From Janthinobacterium sp. (GTDB lineage Bacteria; Pseudomonadota; Gammaproteobacteria; Burkholderiales; Burkholderiaceae_D), in the NCBI GenBank assembly GCA_003482555.1, contig DMYQ01000341.1, positions 1,687 to 15,636 of the forward strand: a DNA stretch of 13,950 nucleotides, in the 5' to 3' direction. The position numbers were made by a program, and so were the translations under genes. The notes under the pieces are model-generated. The model was not told the DNA's origin. It made no database searches and saw nothing but the letters and a program-made list of their open reading frames with translations. Each line of letters begins with the position of its first letter. Position 1 is the stretch's first letter. This document shows positions 7,914 to 13,950 of the stretch, one piece after another.

Positions 7914-8112
7914 CCGTTCGACTCCTCAATTCACCGCAAGATGTGTTTTTTTTGTACGGCCGGCGCGACGCCGGGGCGCCGAATAAAAGTGGGCTGTGGC
8001 TGCAAGGCTAACACGCCGCTTACGGTTCCGACAATCTTTTCTTTCCTGCCAACATGAGACGTGGCGCCAGCCTTACGTTTTCGCAAAAAAGTCGTCTATT
8101 TTCGGCATTTTC

Positions 8113-8178
8113 TTTTGTAACTAATGGTTAAAAAACAATAGCTGAAGGATAAACATTATTCATTAATTTTTTGTAACT
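8113..8178. repeat. Direct repeat TTTTGTAACT, two copies 56 bp apart
   Basis: Perfect 10-mers at 8113-8122 and 8169-8178, upstream of the PEP-CTERM promoter. The start-to-start distance of 56 bp is a little over five helical turns. They could be regulator sites, or chance in AT-rich sequence. Confidence 0.4.
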
Positions 8179-8213
8179 GGCGAATAATCAACGTGAGAAA
8201 AAAAACCAACAAA

Positions 8214-8236
8214 ATTGACAGTTTTGCTATAGTCAT
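8214..8236 (+). promoter_or_regulatory. Extended -10 promoter of the first PEP-CTERM / S8 protease unit
   Basis: TTTTGCTATAGT at 8222-8233 contains an extended -10 (TG 8225-8226, TATAGT 8228-8233). No good -35 is seen at 16-18 bp spacing. A TTGACA lies only 7 bp upstream, too close to be its -35. The whole 23-bp block matches the block before the second PEP-CTERM gene at 19 of 23 positions, which supports function. Start of transcription is inferred near 8240, about 85 nt before the ATG. Confidence 0.6.
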
Positions 8237-8241
8237 TGACA

Positions 8242-8260
8242 ACTCGAATCGTGTTCGAGT
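8242..8260 (+). promoter_or_regulatory. Inverted repeat / 5'-UTR hairpin
   Basis: ACTCGAA - TCGTG - TTCGAGT: a perfect 7-bp stem with a 5-nt loop starting 9 bp after the -10 hexamer. It could be an operator at the transcription start or an RNA stem-loop at the 5' end of the message that protects it from decay. Confidence 0.5.
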
Positions 8261-8324
8261 CATCACAGGCGGCACCAGGTAAATCGCAAAACATATTGCA
8301 TAACCAATCAAAGAGGGAAGATTT

Positions 8325-9065
8325 ATGATACGCAGCGCGCAATTTCCTAATAAAAAGAACAGTCATTCCGGTCTGAAGACCGCACTCGGCGCCGCCCTGC
8401 TGGCGCTCATGCCGGCCGCCCACGCCAATGTGATCGACTTTGAAGGCTATGCCAACACGGTCGTCACCCACGGCGACTCGTTCCAGCAAGCCGGCTTCTT
8501 GATGACCGGCCTGGTCAACGACATCAGCGCCCAAGCCGGCGACTTGGCTGGCGTGGTCGTCGATGGCGGCGACCCCGGCCTGTGCGCCGGCCTGGCTTGC
8601 CCGAGCAACAACGCCAGCAGCTATTTCGCGGCCCTGAACGACGGCGTGCTCTTGCTCGACCCTGCCCAGGCCGGCAACAAATTCCAGATCAAGGGTTTCG
8701 ACGCCAGCTTCATCGGTTCGGCGGCCGGCATGGCCTACCCGACCGTGGCCGGCCTCTTGCGCGTGCAAGGCTTTTACGCCGACGGCACCTCGATGTATGA
8801 AACCTACAACCTGGCCGGCGGCGCCAATGGCCTGTCCTTCCAGCACTTCAACGCCAGCGCCAACTTCGGCAACCAGAGCTTCTCGGAAGTGGCCTTCTTT
8901 GGCTTCAGTTGCGCCGCCACCGGCACCTGCACCGCCTTCAATTCGAACAAGGGCCAGTTTGCCCTCGACAATATCGTCGCCTCGGTGCCGGAACCGTCGA
9001 CCTACCTGATGCTGTTGACCGGCCTGTTGTGCGTGGCCGCGGCCGCCCGCCGCCGCCGCGCCTGA
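8325..9065 (+). CDS. PEP-CTERM exported protein with QFxxD motif (paralogue 1)
   Basis: A 246-residue exported protein of unknown function. A Sec signal peptide runs to about AHA34. The mature part begins NVIDFEGY and is beta-rich, with four cysteines in two close pairs (Cys87/92, Cys196/202) that may form disulfides. QFALD (211-215) precedes the C-terminal sorting signal: VPEPST (221-226), a hydrophobic helix and ARRRRA. In PEP-CTERM systems an exosortase of the EpsH type cuts at the PEP motif, and such proteins are tied to exopolysaccharide or biofilm matrix production; no exosortase is in this window. The ribosome binding site GAGGGA (8313-8318) supports ATG 8325. The S8 protease gene follows after 25 nt, so they are probably co-transcribed. 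It is paralogous over its full mature length to the protein at 13075-13830. Confidence 0.93.
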   Translation: MIRSAQFPNKKNSHSGLKTALGAALLALMPAAHANVIDFEGYANTVVTHGDSFQQAGFLMTGLVNDISAQAGDLAGVVVDGGDPGLCAGLACPSNNASSYFAALNDGVLLLDPAQAGNKFQIKGFDASFIGSAAGMAYPTVAGLLRVQGFYADGTSMYETYNLAGGANGLSFQHFNASANFGNQSFSEVAFFGFSCAATGTCTAFNSNKGQFALDNIVASVPEPSTYLMLLTGLLCVAAAARRRRA

Positions 9066-9090
9066 TCCCCCATTCAAGGAACCATTCAAG

Positions 9091-12231
<3,141 letters not shown>

Positions 12232-12246
12232 TTCACCGTCGCAGAC

Positions 12247-12309
12247 GGGCCGGCCCTTGTGGCCGGCCCCTTGGCCGGCCGCGCGCTCACCGCCCGCGGC
12301 CTTTTTTTT
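12247..12309 (+). terminator. Double-hairpin rho-independent terminator after the S8 protease
   Basis: The first stem is GGGCCGGCC / GGCCGGCCC (12247-12255 and 12261-12269), 9 bp with a CTTGT loop. The second is GGCCGCG / CGCGGCC (12277-12283 and 12295-12301), 7 bp with an 11-nt loop, directly followed by eight T (12302-12309). The second hairpin with its T-run is the terminator proper. There is no T-run for the minus strand, so it serves the rightward genes only. Confidence 0.85.
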
Positions 12310-12315
12310 GTCCCG

Positions 12316-12726
12316 TCAGTCGGCGCCCGCGCCCGCCGCGCGCAATACGCAATGTTTGGCGGCGCCAAGCACGCTGGCGCCGGCCTGGCAGCTCGCTCCC
12401 GGGTCGGGCACCACGCGGCAATCGGAGAGCGCGCCGGAAGAAGCGTCTTGCGCCTTGCGCCAGGCCGTGTAGCGGGCCGCCAGCGCCCGCACTTGCGCCG
12501 CCTCGCCCGAGGCCGTGGACCAGGCCAGATACCATTCGGGGCCGCCGCAAGACTTCGCCCCCATCGCCAGAGTCTGGCATTGGGAGTCGGCATCGCAGGG
12601 CGCCGCCGCCAGCGCGCGCACGCGGCGCAGCGTCTCGGCGCCGGCCTCGGCGCCGTCGCGCGGCGCGGACGGGGCACTGCCGCAAGCCAATAGGCCGAAC
12701 AGCAACAAGAGTGAACAATGGCGCAT
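12316..12726 (-). CDS. Small cysteine-rich putative lipoprotein, unknown function
   Basis: A 136-residue protein I do not recognise. The N-terminus MRHCSLLLLFGLLAC is a short lipoprotein signal with lipobox LLAC (lipidated Cys15), so it should sit in the envelope. The mature part has six further cysteines (44, 50, 60, 103, 113, 126), enough for three disulfides. It also has a conserved-looking core, CQTLAMGAKSCGGPEWYLAWST, followed by a charged helix (AAQVRALAARYTAWRKAQDA). ATG 12726 gives the best signal peptide; an in-frame TTG at 12741 would add five residues. Neither has a clear ribosome binding site. It is convergent with the S8 protease gene (its stop lies 6 bp beyond the T-run) and divergent from the second PEP-CTERM gene, so it is probably transcribed alone. 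Coding potential is supported by the coherent signal peptide and cysteine pattern. Confidence 0.72.
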   Translation of the reverse strand: MRHCSLLLLFGLLACGSAPSAPRDGAEAGAETLRRVRALAAAPCDADSQCQTLAMGAKSCGGPEWYLAWSTASGEAAQVRALAARYTAWRKAQDASSGALSDCRVVPDPGASCQAGASVLGAAKHCVLRAAGAGAD

Positions 12727-12970
12727 GGGACGGGGCCGCAAGGGTGGAAAAAGGATGGAATGATCATGCCGCGGCCGGGTGTGGGCGTCAAGCGGCGCAC
12801 TCCGTCACTGCCCGACGGCACCACTTTCAAGCGGACTTGATCGACAGGGGCAAATTGCTTCGAGAAAATTGCCGCAGCAAGGCCCGCCCCGGTTGCGGAA
12901 CGACCCATCAATTAAAAAACGCGATTCTTCGTTGCGCGCATGATGAAAACACCGAATATATTTCGCTACT

Positions 12971-12993
12971 ATTGCAAATTTTGCTATAGTTAT
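12971..12993 (+). promoter_or_regulatory. Extended -10 promoter of the second PEP-CTERM gene
   Basis: TTTTGCTATAGT at 12979-12990 has TG at 12982-12983 and TATAGT at 12985-12990. The 12-mer is identical to that before the first PEP-CTERM gene, and the surrounding 23 bp match at 19 positions. No good -35 is seen. The inferred transcription start near 12998 leaves a leader of about 77 nt. Confidence 0.6.
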
Positions 12994-13043
12994 GCTAGTT
13001 GCATGGCGCCGAGGTCGCGGACGTGTCAGCCACATTTCACCCC

Positions 13044-13057
13044 ATCGTACATACGAT
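13044..13057 (+). promoter_or_regulatory. Short palindrome in the 5' leader
   Basis: ATCGTA-CA-TACGAT, six bp each side of a 2-nt centre, 18 bp before the second PEP-CTERM ATG. The loop is too short for a good RNA hairpin, so if functional it is more likely a dimer-binding operator. It does not match the hairpin of the first gene. Confidence 0.35.
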
Positions 13058-13074
13058 CACTAGAAGGTAGACTT

Positions 13075-13830
13075 ATGACTTGCATTTGGCTTTCCCCAAG
13101 CGCGGCCCGGAACCCGTCGCGTTTGACAAAATTCACCATGGTCTTGGGGGCGGTCGCCGCTTTGGCGCTATCGTCGGCGCAGGCGGCCACCATTTCCTTC
13201 GACGGTATCGGCACTGGCTTTATCGGCGACGGCATGACCATTCAACAGGCCGGCCTCGTCGTCACCAGTTTCGCCAACACGAGCGATCCAGGCGCCCTGG
13301 TCGGTGCCATCGTCGACGGTACCGACCCCGTCAACTGCCTGCAGTTTGCTTGCCCTACCAATAACACGAGCAATTATTACGCATCCTTCAATGGCGGAAC
13401 CGTCGACATCACCAGCGGATCGGCGCAAAGAAACTTCCAGATCAAATCGTTCGACGCCGGCTCCATCGGCTCCGTGACCCTGGCGCCCACCTTTGAAGGC
13501 GCCAGCAGGGTGCGCGTGCGAGGGACGCTGGCCGACCATTCCATCGCCTACGAAGACTTCAATTTAAGCGGTCCGAACATCGCCTTTCAGCATTTCAACA
13601 CCAGCCAGGCATTCGGCAGCCGGCAATTTGTCGATGTCAGCTTCTTCGGCGTGTCCTGCGGCATCGATGGGCTTTGCGTGGCAACGAGCACGGACGTGAA
13701 TCAATTTGTGCTCGATAATATTGCAACGGCGGTGCCGGAACCGTCCACCTATCTGATGCTGGGCCTTGGTTTGCTGCTGGTCGGCGCCGGCGCCACGCGG
13801 CGCAAGGGTTTTTTCCGTCAAAAACGCTGA
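13075..13830 (+). CDS. PEP-CTERM exported protein with QFxxD motif (paralogue 2)
   Basis: A 251-residue exported protein of unknown function, paralogous to the product of 8325-9065. A long basic n-region and hydrophobic core give a signal peptide ending near AQA37. The mature chain starts ATISFDGIG and keeps the same four cysteines at the same spacing (Cys88/93, Cys195/201), the FQIKSFDAGSIGS and FQHFNTSQAFG blocks, and QFVLD (210-214). The sorting signal is VPEPST (220-225), a hydrophobic helix, and TRRKGFFRQKR, a longer basic tail than usual. ATG 13075 has GAAGG upstream (13063-13067). Base and codon use is less GC-biased than in the first copy (codons such as TTA, AAT and ATA appear), so this copy is more diverged or was acquired separately. 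A role in the surface matrix is inferred from the PEP-CTERM family only. Confidence 0.92.
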   Translation: MTCIWLSPSAARNPSRLTKFTMVLGAVAALALSSAQAATISFDGIGTGFIGDGMTIQQAGLVVTSFANTSDPGALVGAIVDGTDPVNCLQFACPTNNTSNYYASFNGGTVDITSGSAQRNFQIKSFDAGSIGSVTLAPTFEGASRVRVRGTLADHSIAYEDFNLSGPNIAFQHFNTSQAFGSRQFVDVSFFGVSCGIDGLCVATSTDVNQFVLDNIATAVPEPSTYLMLGLGLLLVGAGATRRKGFFRQKR

Positions 13831-13922
13831 AACGCTGAACCGACCAGGGGCGGCATGCCTGGGCGCGCAAGAGAAATTGTTTCACCGCAAGGCGGCAATG
13901 GCAATCCGTAGGACAATGCAAG

Positions 13923-13950
13923 CGGCGGCTGCCCCGATGAACGGCCGCCG
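13923..13950 (+). terminator. Possible terminator hairpin cut by the window edge
   Basis: CGGCGGC (13923-13929) and GCCGCCG (13944-13950) form a perfect 7-bp stem around a 14-nt loop, ending exactly at the window edge. Whether a T-run follows cannot be seen. The rest of 13831-13922 shows nothing further except an AACGCTGA direct repeat overlapping the PEP-CTERM stop. Confidence 0.3.

Larger units (their letters stand above)
7914..8324. other. Divergent intergenic region between gspG and the first PEP-CTERM gene
   Basis: 411 bp without a credible gene. The gspG-proximal 150 bp is GC-rich and includes an 8-T run (7946-7953) followed by a 6-bp stem hairpin (7960-7974); neither is placed to act as a terminator on either strand. 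The part from about 8080 to 8324 is strikingly AT-rich for this genome and carries the rightward promoter, a hairpin and a 10-bp direct repeat. I could not identify a convincing leftward promoter for gspG. Confidence 0.8.
12727..13074. other. Intergenic region before the second PEP-CTERM gene
   Basis: 348 bp without a credible gene. The left half is GC-rich and featureless, with no recognisable leftward promoter for the lipoprotein gene. From about 12905 it becomes AT-rich and holds the rightward extended -10 promoter and a short palindrome. An in-frame ATG at 12940 would add 45 residues to the PEP-CTERM protein, but it lies upstream of that promoter and would bury the signal peptide. Confidence 0.75.

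Noticed and set aside
7946..7974. T-run next to a GC hairpin as a terminator
   Set aside because: On the plus strand the T-run precedes the stem; on the minus strand the stem is followed by A, not T. It lies in the gspG leader.
8215..8233. TTGACA plus TATAGT as a classical -35/-10 pair
   Set aside because: The spacing is 7 bp, far short of 16-18 bp; the extended -10 reading is more plausible.
8214..8290. Sigma-54 promoter (GG at -24, GC at -12) as in known PEP-CTERM regulation
   Set aside because: The nearest GGCAC (8270-8274) has GC 13 rather than 10 bases on, and the shared 23-bp block has no GG at the needed position.
12940..13074. 45-residue N-terminal extension of the second PEP-CTERM protein
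   Set aside because: It spans the predicted promoter and would place the signal peptide internally; ATG 13075 has a ribosome binding site.

Overview
The window looks like the chromosome of a high-GC betaproteobacterium, most likely Oxalobacteraceae (Massilia, Duganella or Janthinobacterium type). The grounds are strong G/C third-position bias, a type II secretion-like operon and short PEP-CTERM proteins. This assignment is inferred from gene content only; there is no rRNA or tRNA in the window.

Left half (1-7913, all minus strand, transcribed right to left): one tightly packed operon for a type II secretion / type IV pilus-like machine. In transcription order it encodes a GspG major pseudopilin, a GspF platform protein, a GspE assembly ATPase, a GspL-like protein (PilM-like and PilN-like parts in one chain), a GspM/PilO-like protein, a GspC/PilP-like proline-rich protein, and a lipoprotein secretin with an N-terminal TPR-like region. 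The secretin runs off the left edge. Every junction is a 1-16 nt overlap or a 5 nt gap. The gene order and the fused or short parts differ from the classical gspC-to-gspN operon. The set resembles what SEED annotators called 'predicted secretion system X'; that link is from memory and needs checking.

Middle (7914-8324): a divergent, AT-rich intergenic region. It holds an extended -10 promoter for the rightward genes and a small hairpin just after it.

Right half (8325-13830): a two-gene plus-strand unit encodes a PEP-CTERM exported protein with a QFxxD motif and a 1046-residue secreted subtilisin-like (S8) protease, followed by a GC-rich double hairpin and T-run terminator. A small cysteine-rich putative lipoprotein lies on the minus strand. 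A second PEP-CTERM/QFxxD gene, clearly paralogous to the first, lies on the plus strand. The two PEP-CTERM genes share a near-identical 23-bp promoter element, so they are probably co-regulated even though a protease and a lipoprotein gene separate them.

Working together (inference): the left operon builds an envelope-spanning secretion machine. The right half encodes exported proteins: two surface proteins likely processed by an exosortase (not in the window), and a protease with a Sec signal but no PEP-CTERM anchor, which makes it a candidate substrate of the neighbouring machine. The most interesting leads are the non-canonical secretion locus, the shared promoter motif, and the PEP-CTERM / S8 protease / PEP-CTERM arrangement.
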